NCBI GenBank assembly: GCA_965240325.2
Contig: OZ251247.1
Span: forward strand, 1,114,869-1,178,868
Source of the DNA: Rebecca billardiae RCC1528
Lineage: Eukaryota; Haptophyta
Direction: 5' to 3'
DNA length: 64,000 nt
Part shown: positions 24,618 through 34,664 of the stretch, one piece after another
How positions within the stretch are numbered: the stretch's first letter is position 1
How the letters are laid out: the number at the start of each line of letters is the position of its first letter
Position numbers and translations under genes: made by a program
Notes under the pieces: model-generated
Told to the model about the DNA's origin: nothing
Seen by the model: the letters and a program-made list of their open reading frames with translations, nothing else
The model's database searches: none

Positions 24618-26084
24618 ATGGCATCACGCCCCGCGACAGACGCCACGATCGGCGCGCTGCCGCCCGAGCTGCTCGCGCGCGTGCTTGGCTTTCTCGAGCG
24701 CGCGCGCGATCTGGCCGCCGCGAACGCCGCCTCGCGCCTCTTCCGCGGCGCGCCGGGTGAGCGCTCGGCGGTCGAGCACGCGCTGCGCGAGCGCGCGCGC
24801 GCACGCGGGCACGAGCGCGCGTTGCCCGATCTGCTGCCCGCGGCGTCGTGCACGTGGACTGAGGAGCTGTTCGCACGCGACCGCGTGGCGACGATCGCCG
24901 CCGCGCACGCCAACGTTCTCGCGTGCGCGGGAAACCTCCGGAGCCGCTGGAGCGCGTTTGTGGACGCGGAGGGCGCGCTGCACACGTGCGGCGAGGAGGA
25001 GGTGCGCGCGATGGGCGCGCTTCGCGCGCCGGCAGCACTTGGGCATCCCGCATTGGCCACCGTGCCGATATGCACGCCCCAGCGCGTCGCCTCGCTCAGC
25101 GCGGTGCGCGTGGTCGCTGTGGCGGCTGGCTGGGCCCACCTGCTCGCGCTGAGCGATGCTGGCGCCGTGTACGGCTGCGGCGAGAACATCTGCGGCCAGC
25201 TCGGGCTGGGCGGCAGAACGAGCCGGTGCCCCTTCGCTTCGATTGCAGTACCTCGCGGCGCGCTGGTCGTGGGCATCGCCGCCGGCTTCAAGCACAGCCT
25301 CGCGCTCACCGCTGCTGGCTGTGCGTACAGCTGGGGCTACAACTTCGAAGGCCAGCTCGGCCACGGCGACAGGAAGGACCGGTGGGAGCCGACGCGCATC
25401 GAGGCGCTGGACGGCGTGCGCGTTGGCGGGGTGACCGCGGGCGGATGGCACACGCTGCTGCTCTCCACCAGTGGCGCCGTGCACTCGTGCGGCAATGGCT
25501 ACTTCGGCCAGCTCGGCCACGGCGACCAGCAGCATCAGCGCACGCCGAGGCGCATCGAGGCGCTCGCGGGCGTGCGCGCCGTGCACGTGAGCGCGGGCGA
25601 GGCGCACAGCCTGGTGGTGGACGCGGGTGGGCGCGTGCACTCGTTCGGGAGTGGCGCTTTCGGCCAACTCGGCACCGGCTCCGAGGACAATCAGCACACG
25701 CCGAGGCGCATCGAGGCGCTCGCGGGCGCCTGCGCAGTGCGCGCCCGCGCGGGCAGCACCTGCAGCTCGGTGCTCGGCGCGGACGGCAGCGTGCACGTCT
25801 TCGGGCACACGAATCACCCGCAACTCGGCCTGGGAGGGCCGACGGGGCCGCCTGCGCGCGTGCCCGAGCTCGCGCTCGCCCGCGTGCTCGACTGCGCGCT
25901 CGCAGATTCCCACTCGCTCTTTGCGACCGCAGACGGTGGCGTGTACGCGTGCGGCGAGCCGTCCGCAGCGCTCGGCCTCGGCCAGAGGCTGAGTCACACA
26001 GCCGTCGGCAACCGTCGACGCTGCACGCCGCTGGAGCGGGTCGCGTCGCTGCCGCGCGTGCTGCCGTGGTTCCCGCCGGGATGA
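24618..26084 (+). CDS. F-box/RCC1 protein, plus subtype, pair 1
   Basis: 488 aa, one exon, starting MASRPATDATIGALPPELLA. Residues 14-45 form an F-box-like segment (LPPELLARVLGFL...DLAAANAASRLFR). From about residue 100 there are seven RCC1 blades; good examples are YGCGENICGQLGLGG, YSWGYNFEGQLGHGD, HSCGNGYFGQLGHGD and HSFGSGAFGQLGTGS. The last two are weaker (VFGHTNHPQLGLGG, ACGEPSAALGLGQ). F-box proteins join substrates to SCF ubiquitin ligases and RCC1 propellers bind proteins or DNA; a substrate-adaptor role is inferred. The N-terminal half is nearly identical to the pair-6 plus gene. Confidence 0.9.
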   Translation: MASRPATDATIGALPPELLARVLGFLERARDLAAANAASRLFRGAPGERSAVEHALRERARARGHERALPDLLPAASCTWTEELFARDRVATIAAAHANVLACAGNLRSRWSAFVDAEGALHTCGEEEVRAMGALRAPAALGHPALATVPICTPQRVASLSAVRVVAVAAGWAHLLALSDAGAVYGCGENICGQLGLGGRTSRCPFASIAVPRGALVVGIAAGFKHSLALTAAGCAYSWGYNFEGQLGHGDRKDRWEPTRIEALDGVRVGGVTAGGWHTLLLSTSGAVHSCGNGYFGQLGHGDQQHQRTPRRIEALAGVRAVHVSAGEAHSLVVDAGGRVHSFGSGAFGQLGTGSEDNQHTPRRIEALAGACAVRARAGSTCSSVLGADGSVHVFGHTNHPQLGLGGPTGPPARVPELALARVLDCALADSHSLFATADGGVYACGEPSAALGLGQRLSHTAVGNRRRCTPLERVASLPRVLPWFPPG

Positions 26085-26527
26085 GCAGCGATGGTCTACC
26101 TAGCTCGTGCCAGTGGCGCGATGCCTACCCGGGGGCGGATCGGACCAGCTTGCTCCAGCGGGCCGCGGGCGCCGCGGGGGCCGACTGCGGCCGGACACCA
26201 TTGATTGAGACTGCGCGCACTACTAGCTACTCACTGAGCGAGTCATCATGACGATGATGATCGACTGACGGACGACTGTGCTACGACGTATACGGCGCAG
26301 CAGCGGCTGCCCGCTGATGAATGGTGGCAGTGACGATGCCAGTGACGATGATGCTGCCGCCGCGGCGCGATATCGTCATTAATCATCGTCCGTCGTCGTA
26401 CTCGTAGTCGTACGACAGCACTGTGAGTCACTGTCAGCAGTCTCTCACTGCTGCCGACGAGTCCCGGGCCGGAATTGGTCGTGGCCGTACAGGCTCGTCG
26501 TCGGCAGCCGTGATGGCCCCGGCACCA
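26085..26527. other. Convergent intergenic region, pairs 1/2
   Basis: Low-complexity DNA rich in GATGATGA, CGTCGTC and ACGACG runs, with no gene. A potential hairpin, GCTGCCGACGAG (26450-26461) with CTCGTCGTCGGCAGC (26494-26508), lies just beyond the stop of the next minus gene. Most of the region is near-identical to 46801-47273. Confidence 0.65.
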
Positions 26528-28045
26528 TTAGCCAGGCAAGCCGCCACCGTCATCATCGCCGCGCACGGGCACGCGAGGCAGCCCCGCGATGCGCACCATC
26601 GGCGCGTGCCGAGCACCGTCGCCCTCTCCGGATGCTGCCGGCGGCGGCCCCACCTTGCGGCCGACGGCGGCAGAGCCATGGCAGCACGCGTGCACACGGC
26701 AGTCGGCCGTCACGTACAGCGCGTGGCTGTGTGAGAGCGCACAGGCGGCCACGCGCTGCCCGCCCAGCAGCTCCACACGCACCGGCACGCTGGCGTCTGC
26801 CGACGCTGGGCGGCCGAGCTGCGCGTACCGGTTCTCCCCGAACGTGTGCACGCTGCCGTCAGCACCCAGCACCGCGCTGCCGTAAGGCCCCGCGCTGGCA
26901 CTCACAGCGCGTACGCCGCCGAGTGCGGCGATGGGCGTAGGCAGGAGCTGCCCGCGTGTAGAGCCATGGCCGAGCTGGCCGTGCGGGCCGTCGCCAAACG
27001 AGGACACAGTGCCCCGGGCGTCCACAACCAGGCTGTGCATTTGGCCCGCGCTCACGTGCACGGCGCGCACGCCTGCAAGCGCCTCGATGCACCTCGGCGT
27101 GTGCTGACCCTGCCGGTCGCAGTGGCCGAGCCGGCCGCCGCTGCCAAATCCGCACGAGTAGACGTCACCATCGGTCGAGAGCAGCAGCGTGTGAGCATAC
27201 CCTGCGGACACCCCGCCCACGCGCACGCCGTCCAGCGCCTCGATGCGCGTCGGCTTCCACCGGAACTTCGTGTCGCCGTGGCCGAGCTGCCCAAAGTAGT
27301 TGAAGCCCCAGCTGTACACACAGCCAGCAGCGGTGAGCGCCAGGCTGTGCTCGCCGCCAGCGGCGATGCCCACGACCAGCGCGTCACGAGGTACTGCGAT
27401 CGAAGTGAAGGAGGGCCGAGCCTCTCCGTCGCCCAGGCCGAGCTGGCCACAGAAGTTCTCGCCGCAGCCGTGCACGGCGCCGGCATCGCTCAGAGCGAGC
27501 AGGTGGTGGCAGCCAGCGGCCACCGCGACCACGCGCACCGCAGAGAGCGAGGCGACGCGCGTGGGCGTGTGCATCGGCTCAAGGCGTCCATCGCCATGCC
27601 CCAGCGCAATGGCTGCCCGACGAGAGACACCTGGTCGCTCTTCCACGCCGCACGTGTGGAGCCCGCCCTCCGCGTCCACGAACGCGCTCATCACTTCAAA
27701 CTCAAAGTTGTCAGCTACGTTATTGCCACCGCAAGCCACCACCTGCGCGTGCACACGCACGAGCTGGAGGACGTGCTCGCGCACGAGCAGCTCGCCGATC
27801 CACGTGCGCGACGCCGCGGGCAGAGCCTCGGGCAGCGCGCGCTCGTGCCCGCGCGCGCGCGCGCGCTCGCGCAGCGCGCGCTCGACCGGCGAGCTGGCGC
27901 GGCCGGGCGCGCCGCGGAAGAGGCGCGAGGCGGCGTTGGCGCTCGCGAGGTCTTGCGCGGCGGGGAGCCAGGCGAGGATGCGCTCGATCAGCTCCGGCGC
28001 CACGTCGGCGAGCGTGAGCCGCGGCAATGCAGCGGCGCTTGCCAT
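26528..28045 (-). CDS. F-box/RCC1 protein, minus subtype, pair 2
   Basis: 505 aa from MASAAALPRLTLADVAPELI to DDDGGGLPG and TAA. The F-box-like segment is at residues 12-46 (LADVAPELIERILAWLPAAQ, then DLASANAASRLFR). Seven RCC1 blades follow, including CGENFCGQLGLGDG, YSWGFNYFGQLGHGD and YSCGFGSGGRLGHCD. The frame is open upstream of the chosen ATG through the divergent promoter, but similarity among copies and the plus gene's own ATG argue for this start. The subtype differs from the plus genes in its N-terminus, in EHVLQLxRxHAQVVA after the F-box, and in the C-terminal GRKVGPPPAASGEGDGARHA. Confidence 0.9.
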   Translation of the reverse strand: MASAAALPRLTLADVAPELIERILAWLPAAQDLASANAASRLFRGAPGRASSPVERALRERARARGHERALPEALPAASRTWIGELLVREHVLQLVRVHAQVVACGGNNVADNFEFEVMSAFVDAEGGLHTCGVEERPGVSRRAAIALGHGDGRLEPMHTPTRVASLSAVRVVAVAAGCHHLLALSDAGAVHGCGENFCGQLGLGDGEARPSFTSIAVPRDALVVGIAAGGEHSLALTAAGCVYSWGFNYFGQLGHGDTKFRWKPTRIEALDGVRVGGVSAGYAHTLLLSTDGDVYSCGFGSGGRLGHCDRQGQHTPRCIEALAGVRAVHVSAGQMHSLVVDARGTVSSFGDGPHGQLGHGSTRGQLLPTPIAALGGVRAVSASAGPYGSAVLGADGSVHTFGENRYAQLGRPASADASVPVRVELLGGQRVAACALSHSHALYVTADCRVHACCHGSAAVGRKVGPPPAASGEGDGARHAPMVRIAGLPRVPVRGDDDGGGLPG

Positions 28046-28226
28046 CTCGACCGCCGTCCCTCCGCCACCGTCGCTCACGCCTTGGCTTGGCCGCCACCCC
28101 ACTGGAGCGGCGCGGCCACTGGCCGTGGCAAACGGTCTTCGTCCGTCCAGTTGAACACCCCGGACCGAGCAGCCCCGCCGCCGAGGCGGAGGGAGCCACC
28201 GCGCGCGAGAGAAGCGCCGCCGCGTG
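28046..28226. promoter_or_regulatory. Divergent promoter of RCC1 pair 2
   Basis: 181 bases between the ATGs of the pair. It has the shared blocks CCTTGGCTTGGCCGCCACCC and ACGGTCTTCGTCCGTCCAG, then GAACACCCCGGACCGAGCAG and GGCGGAGGGAGCCACCGCGC close to the plus-gene start. Confidence 0.6.
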
Positions 28227-29714
28227 ATGGCATCACCCCCCGCGACAGACGCCACGATCGGCGCGCTGCCGCCCGAGCTGCTCGCGCGCGTGCTCGGCTT
28301 TCTCGAGCGCGCGCGCGATCTGGCCGCCGCGAACGCCGCCTCGCGCCTCTTCCGCGGCGCGCCGGGTGAGCGCTCGGCGGTCGAGCACGCGCTGCGCGAG
28401 CGCGCGCGCGCACGCGGGCACGAGCACGCGCTGCCCGAGGCGCTGCCCGCGGCGTCGTGCACGTGGATTGAAGAGCTCCTCGCACGCGGCCGCGTGGCGA
28501 CGATTGCCGCCGCGCACTCCAGCGTGCTCGCGTGCGCGTCCGGCATCGGCACTCGCTGGAGCGCGTTTGTGGACGCGGAGGGCGCGCTGCACACGTGCGG
28601 CGAGGAGCAGGAGTACTTCACAGGCGAGCCCCTCGCGCTGGCGGTACTTGGGCATCCCACATTGGCCACCGAGCCGGTGTGCACGCCCCAGCGTGTCGCC
28701 TCGCTCGGTTCGGTGCGCGTGGTCGCGGTGGCGGGTGGAGGTGACCACCTGCTCGCGCTGAGCGATGCCGGCGCCGTGTACGGCTGCGGCAAGAACGGGC
28801 GCGGCCAGCTCGGGCTGGGCGGCACTGCGACGCGTTGGTCGTTCGAAACGATTAGCTCTTTTCGCGACGAGCTCGTCTTGCACATCTGTGCCGGCTACTG
28901 GCTCAGCCTCGCGCTCACCGCCGCTGGGTGTGCGTACAGCTGGGGTGACAACAACAGCGGCCAGCTCGGCCACGGCGACACGAAGGACCGGTGGGAGCCG
29001 ACGCGCATCGAGGCGCTGGACGGCGTGCGCGTCGGCGGCATCGCCGCGGGTGGAAGTCACACGCTGCTGCTCTCCACCAGTGGCGCCGTGCACTCGTGCG
29101 GCGCGGGCTACTGCGGCCGGCTCGGCCACGGCGACGAGGAGGATCAGCTCACGCCGAGGCGCATCGAGGCGCTCGCTGGCGTGCGCGCCGTGCACGTGAG
29201 CGTGGGCGAGGCGCACAGCCTGGTGGTGGACGCGGTGGGGCGCGTGCACTCGTTCGGATGGGGCTATTCCGGCCAACTCGGCACCGGCTCCAAGCACGAC
29301 CAGCATACGCCGAGGCGCATCGAGGCGCTCGCGGGCGTCTGCGCCGTGCTCGCCTGCGCCGGCGACAACAGAAGTGCGATGCTCAGCGCGGACGGCAGCG
29401 TGCACGTCTTCGGGCGCACGAATCACCCGCATCTCGGCCTGGGAGGGCCGACGGGGCCGCCCGCGCGCGTGCCCGAGCTCGCGCACGCCCAAGTGCTCGA
29501 CTGCGCGCTCGCAGATTCCCACTCGCTCTTTGCGACCGCCGACGGTGGCGTGTACGCGTGCGGCGAGCAGTCCGCAGCGCTCGGCCTCGGCCAGAGGCAG
29601 AGTCACACAGCCGCCGGCAACCGTCGACGCTGCACGCCGCTGGAGCGAGTCGCGTCACGCTGCCGCGCGTGCTGCCGTGGTCCCCGATGGGATGAGCAGC
29701 GATGGTCTACCTAG
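28227..29714 (+). CDS. F-box/RCC1 protein, plus subtype, pair 2, with C-terminal frameshift
   Basis: 495 aa from MASPPATDATIGALPPELLA. F-box-like residues 14-45 and seven blades as in the other plus genes (CGKNGRGQLGLGG, YSWGDNNSGQLGHGD, HSCGAGYCGRLGHGD, HSFGWGYSGQLGTGS). Near the end a two-base insertion (AC at about 29657, in CGCGTCACGCTGCC where others have CGCGTCGCTGCC) shifts the frame: the common ending SLPRVLPW is replaced by RCRACCRGPRWDEQRWST. The propeller is intact, so function is probably kept. Confidence 0.88.
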   Translation: MASPPATDATIGALPPELLARVLGFLERARDLAAANAASRLFRGAPGERSAVEHALRERARARGHEHALPEALPAASCTWIEELLARGRVATIAAAHSSVLACASGIGTRWSAFVDAEGALHTCGEEQEYFTGEPLALAVLGHPTLATEPVCTPQRVASLGSVRVVAVAGGGDHLLALSDAGAVYGCGKNGRGQLGLGGTATRWSFETISSFRDELVLHICAGYWLSLALTAAGCAYSWGDNNSGQLGHGDTKDRWEPTRIEALDGVRVGGIAAGGSHTLLLSTSGAVHSCGAGYCGRLGHGDEEDQLTPRRIEALAGVRAVHVSVGEAHSLVVDAVGRVHSFGWGYSGQLGTGSKHDQHTPRRIEALAGVCAVLACAGDNRSAMLSADGSVHVFGRTNHPHLGLGGPTGPPARVPELAHAQVLDCALADSHSLFATADGGVYACGEQSAALGLGQRQSHTAAGNRRRCTPLERVASRCRACCRGPRWDEQRWST

Positions 29715-30122
29715 CTCGTGCCAGTGCCGCGATGCCTACCCGGGGGCGGATTGGGACCTGCTAGTTGCTCCAGCGCCGGCTGACGCGGGGGCCGACTGGG
29801 CACTGCTGGCCCGACTGCGCCGCGGACAGTGAGACTGCGCGCACTTCTCACTGAGCCATGACGATATGATGATGACTGCTGATGACGACTGTGCTACGAC
29901 GTACGTATACGGCGCAGCAGCAGCGGCTGCCCGTCGGTGAATGACGATGACGATGATGATGCCGCCGCGCGCGGCGCACGATTTCATCATATCATCATAT
30001 CGTCCGCGTCGTAGTCGCAGTCGCACAGTCAGTCTCTCACCCAGTCACTGCTGCCGACGAGTCCGAATGGTCGTGGCCGTACAGCAGGCTCGTCGTCGGC
30101 AGCCGTGATGGCCCCGGCGCCA
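29715..30122. other. Convergent intergenic region, pairs 2/3
   Basis: No gene. It contains GATGATGA/CATCATC runs and the CTGCCGACGAG ... CTCGTCGTCGGCAG hairpin (about 30050-30104), as in the other convergent spacers. Confidence 0.6.
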
Positions 30123-31640
30123 TCAGCCCGGCAAGCCGCCACCGTCATCCTCGCTGCACACAGGCACGCGAAGCAGCCCCGCGATGCGCACCATCGGCGC
30201 GTGCCGGGCACCGTCGCCCTCGCCGGATGCTGCCGGCGGCGGCCCCACCTTGCGGCCGACGGCGGCAGAGCCATGGCCGCACGCGTGCACGCGGCCGTCG
30301 GCCGTCACGTACAGCGCGTGGCTGTGCGAGAGCGCACAGGCGGCCACGCGCTGCCCGCCCAGCAGCTCCACGCGCACCGGCACGCTGGCGTCTGCCGACG
30401 CTGGGCGGCCGAGCTGCGCGTACCGGTTCTCCCCGAACGTGTGCACGCTGCCGTCGGCGCCCAGCACCGCGCTGCCAAAAGGCCCCGCGCTGGCACTCAC
30501 AGCGCGCACGCCGCCGAGTGTGGCGATGGGCGTAGGCAGGAGCTGCCCGCGTGTAGAGCCATAGCCGAGCTGTCCGAACTGGCCGTCGCCAAACGAGAAC
30601 GCACCGCCCCGCACGTCCACCACCAGGCTGTGGCGGTTGTCCGCGCTCACGTGCACGGCGTGCACGCCCGCGAGCGCCTCGATGCGCCTCGGCGTGTGCT
30701 GACGCTGCTCGTCGCCGTGGCCGAGCCGGCCGCAGTAGCCGTGGCCGCACGAGTAGACGGCGCCACTGGTGGAGAGCAGCAGCGTGTGAGCACACCCTGC
30801 CGACACCCCGCCCGCGCGCACGCCGTCTAGCACCTCGATGCGTGTCGGCTTCCGCCGGTCCTTCGTGTCGCCGTGGCCGAGCTGGCCGCAGCTGTTGCGG
30901 CCCCAGCTGTACGCACAGCCAGCGGCGGTGAGCGCGAGGCTGTGGTAGGCGCCGGCGGCGATGCCGACGACCAGCACGTCACGAGGTACTGCGATCGAAG
31001 CGAAGGACGACCGAGCCTCGCCGTCGCCCAGCCCTAGCTGGCCGCGCCCGTTCTCGCCGCAGCCGTACACGGCGCCGGCATTGCTCAGCGCGAGCAGGTG
31101 GTGGATGCCAGCGGCCACCGCACGCACGCGCACCGCGCAGAGCGAGGCGACGCGCGTCGGAGCGTGCATCGGCTCGAGGTGATCATCGCCGTGCCCCAGC
31201 GCGCAGGGCGTGCGAGGAGGGAGCCCCGGCCACTCTTCCACGCCGCATGTGCGCAGCCCGCCCTCCGTGTCCACAAACGCGCTCATCACTTCGAGCCCAA
31301 AGCAGAACTCCTCATTGTTGCCACCGCAAGCCACCGCCTGCGCGTGTGCACGCGCGAGCTGGAGGACGTGCTCGCGCGCGAGCAGCTCGCCGATCCACGT
31401 GCACGACGCCGCGGGCAGCGCCTCGGGCAGCGCGCGCTCGTGCCCGCGCGCGCGCGCGCGCTCGCGCAGCACGCGCTCGACCGGCGAGCTGGCGCGGTCG
31501 GGCGCGCCGCGGAAGAGGCGCGAGGCGGCGTTGGCGCTCGCGAGGTCGTGCGCGGCGGGGAGCCAGGCGAGGATGCGCTCGATCAGCTCCGGCGCCACGT
31601 CGGCGAGCGTGAGCCGCGGCAATGCAGCGGCGCTTGCCAT
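30123..31640 (-). CDS. F-box/RCC1 protein, minus subtype, pair 3
   Basis: 505 aa, MASAAALPRLTLADVAPELI to DDGGGLPG. F-box-like segment with WLPAAHDLASANAASRLFR. Seven blades, including CGENGRGQLGLGDG, YSWGRNSCGQLGHGD, YSCGHGYCGRLGHGD and FSFGDGQFGQLGYGS. Its promoter side is cut by the composite foldback element starting at 31701, only 60 bases upstream of the ATG, so expression may be changed. A tract of this gene seems to have been copied into the pair-6 minus gene. Confidence 0.9.
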   Translation of the reverse strand: MASAAALPRLTLADVAPELIERILAWLPAAHDLASANAASRLFRGAPDRASSPVERVLRERARARGHERALPEALPAASCTWIGELLAREHVLQLARAHAQAVACGGNNEEFCFGLEVMSAFVDTEGGLRTCGVEEWPGLPPRTPCALGHGDDHLEPMHAPTRVASLCAVRVRAVAAGIHHLLALSNAGAVYGCGENGRGQLGLGDGEARSSFASIAVPRDVLVVGIAAGAYHSLALTAAGCAYSWGRNSCGQLGHGDTKDRRKPTRIEVLDGVRAGGVSAGCAHTLLLSTSGAVYSCGHGYCGRLGHGDEQRQHTPRRIEALAGVHAVHVSADNRHSLVVDVRGGAFSFGDGQFGQLGYGSTRGQLLPTPIATLGGVRAVSASAGPFGSAVLGADGSVHTFGENRYAQLGRPASADASVPVRVELLGGQRVAACALSHSHALYVTADGRVHACGHGSAAVGRKVGPPPAASGEGDGARHAPMVRIAGLLRVPVCSEDDGGGLPG

Positions 31641-31700
31641 CTCGACCGCCGTCCCTCCGCCACCGTCGCTCACGCCTTGGCTTGGCCGCCACCCCACTGG

Positions 31701-34664
31701 CAAGGGAGTCAAGGGTGCCCGCGCCCCAGTGGCGCGCTCGGCGGATGTGAGCACACAGATTTTTGCCCGCGGCCTGCGGCGGGCGGCGGCGAGGGCGTGC
31801 TCCGGTGGCGGGGCGAGCGCACGGGGCACGGCGCTGCGGGCGCGGATGTGCCCGCGAAGCCGGCGCGTGCGGACGGGCAGTTGCGGGAGAGCATATGGCG
31901 CCCTCCTGCGCCGCGCGACTTGCGCCACGCCTCTTTCGCCTCGGCTCAGAGCAGCGCGCACGCACGCGCCGCCTCAAGGCCAGCCTTGCCGCGCCGCAGC
32001 CGGCCGCGCGCGCGCCGTGTGCGGCGTGGTCGGGAAGGAGCGGGCGCTGCTGCCGGGCGAGATGGCGACATCATGCGCGCACGCCATGCCGCCCCGCCAC
32101 GCCTTGACGAGTGCGTCGTCGGTCCGTTTGCATGCCTCTTTGACTTGTCACAAATGGTGTGCACGGCCTCGCGGTCGTGACCCTTGTCGGGACGATCATT
32201 GAGACACAGAACAGTGCCAGACGGGCACGCGGGCTACTCTTACATGAATGTTCATCACCGCGTGGTCATGCAGAAGTGCTGGGTTTTTTTTTAAATTTTC
32301 CTTATTTATAACTGGCTCCGGGTGATCAGGCTGGCGGCCGAAGCCTGGCCAGCCCTACCCTGGCCAGCCCCCAACCAACCACCACCCTCACCCAACCTCA
32401 AACCACTGACCGAGACACCTAGTGTCTTGACACCACTCCACTGTGGACAGCCCGCCTCCAGAGGGGGCGGGGGTATGCCATTGCCAACAGCATACGAGCC
32501 CAACACTGTGGGGTTATGGTCCCAGGTACAAGCAGTGTACGGCCTTGCAATTCAAGACCATCGAGTTTGAGCCGAGTCGGCAGAAGGGGCACCCCCTAGG
32601 GTGCCCCAGTGTGGGCAGAGGGCCAGCCACTAGCCGATCCCTGAGCGGGGTCGAAGGGAACTGAGGGGACTGTCATCGAGCCCAGTAGCTGGGCAGGGGT
32701 CTGGGCCACTGGCCCTGGCAGCGAGGCGCCTGTATTTCACTCGTGCAGCTATGGAGGCAGAGGGGGTCATGTCAGACATGTGTGCTACATCGGGCAGCAA
32801 GTCCGGGCGTGGGCAGCTGCGACGCTTTCCTCGCGCTGATGCTCTTTCATCATCTTCTTCGAGCTCAGGACCTTTCTCTCGAACGCCAGGCAATCCTGAA
32901 ACCAAAACTGAAACCAAAAAGTGGGTTTCGGCTTGTATCTCCACATGTGCCGAAACGGAGATTTTCTGCGCCGGAAAACGAAGGGAAAAACGAGCCGGGC
33001 TTGGGAGGGCTTCAGTTTTCGCTTCGTTTCCCGAATCCAAAAAATCTCCTGCCCAAGATCGACCGTTCGACCTGCCACCTCGCCGCCCGCGGCGCCGGGG
33101 CGCTCTCGCCGTGCGCTCCGGCGGTTGTCGGGTCGGACTGCGGTGGCGGCGCGGGGCTCGAGCCGTTGCAGAGTCGCTTTGCACTCCTCTCTGTGTTGCT
33201 CGCCTTCCTCCTCCTCGCCTTCTCCGCGCCTTGACGCAGCGCGCGCGCACGCGCCGCCGTGCACGCACGGCAGCGCAAGGGATTGCGCGCCGCGCGTGGC
33301 ACGCGACGGGTCCGACTCGGGGCTGGAGCCACAGCGGGGCACGCAAACGCACGCTACGTCGTCTCGAGCCTGTGGGCCTGAACACCAGCGCGCGCTATGC
33401 TGATGCACATTCCAAACTGTTCCGTGATCTGGCAGCATCACTCACCGGTGTGGCGTGCGCGAGAAGCTTGAACAACGAAACTTGAGTGCGCAGACGCGAT
33501 CGATGCGGAGGCTGTCATGTTTGTGAGGGCGTCTCTAGTGGTGCCCATAAAGTAGTTGCTGGGCAGCGCCGTGTACGTGGCTGGCATCGTGTCTTGCCCA
33601 CATAATCATCCCGACGCATGGCGGGGTCTGGTCAGGCCGCGCCTGCGGTGACAAAAAGACCTGTGAGCCTTTAGCGCATGGCAAGCAGACCGACACGCAC
33701 GCTCGAGGCGGCGTAGCGTGCGTTTGCGATGGCTTTGCGTGCCCCCGCAGTGGCTCCAGCCCCGAGTCGGACCCGTCGCGCGCCACGCGCGCGGCGCGCA
33801 ATCCCTTGCGGTGCCACGCGTGCACGGCGGCGCGTGCGCGCGCGCTGCGTCAAGGCGCGGAGAAGGCGAGGACGAGGAAGGCGCGCAACACAGAGAGGGG
33901 TGCACAGCGACTCTGCCATGCCTGGAGCCCCGCGCCGCCACCGCACTCCGACCCTCGGAGGGCACGCGCAGTTGGCGGCATTCGGCCGCACCCGTGACCC
34001 AGCACTCGGGCAGCAATATGATGCAAGCCTGCCGAAGTTGCTGATTGGTTGCTCGGACAATCTCGGCTTTTGTGAATTCCAGCTTGCGCAGGCGTCGAGA
34101 GAAAGGCCGCAGAGTCCCCAAAACCACTTTTGGTTTCAGGTTTTGGTTTCAGGATTGCCTGGCGTTCGAGAGAAAGGGCCTCACGGTCAGGTCTGGCTTC
34201 AGGCACGACAAGTAATCAGCCCTCGTCAACAGCTGTGCGGATCCGTTCTCGTGCCCTTTCGCGGCGCCACGGGGCGGCATGGCGTGCGCACATGCCTTTG
34301 CCATCTCGCCCGGCAGCAGCGCCCGTTCCTTCCCGACCGCGCCGCGCACGGCGCGCGCGCGGCCGGCTGCGGCGCGGCAAGGCTGGCCTTGAGGCGGCGC
34401 GTGCGTGCGCGCTGCTCTGAGCCGAGGCGAAAGAGGCGTGGCGCAAGTCGCGCGGCGCAGGAGGGCGCCATATGCTCTCCCGCAACTGCCCGTCCGCACG
34501 CGCCGGCTTCGCGGGCACATCCGCGCCCGCAGCGCCGTGCCCCGTGCGCTCGCCCCGCCACCGGAGCACGCCCTCGCCGCCGCCCGCCGCAGGCCGCGGG
34601 CAAAAATCTGTGTGCTCACATCCGGCGAGCGCGCCACTGGGGCGCGGGCACCCTTGACTCGCCA
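31701..34664. mobile_element. Nested foldback element (about 3 kb) that replaced the promoter and F-box end of the pair-3 plus gene
   Basis: Outer inverted arms are 31701-32096 and 34271-34664, related to the arms of the 13232-14362 element (for example CGCCTCAAGGCCAGCCTT and CGCGCACGC blocks). The outer ends read CAAGGGAGTCAAGGG inward. Inside is a second inverted repeat, about 32871-33370 with 33700-34177, sharing TCTCGAACGCCAGGCAATCC and a run of AAACCAAAA. Between 32240 and 32870 is unrelated DNA with AT-rich and CCAGCC-rich parts. No transposase was seen. Unlike the other two foldbacks there is no visible target duplication: the flanks correspond to positions about 270 bp apart in intact pairs. 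Confidence 0.8.

Noticed and set aside
26846-28369. Long antisense frames through the RCC1 genes (for example 26846-28369 plus, 40015-42126 plus)
   Set aside because: They mirror the opposite-strand RCC1 codons, cross the divergent promoters and recur in every copy; no independent domain is visible.
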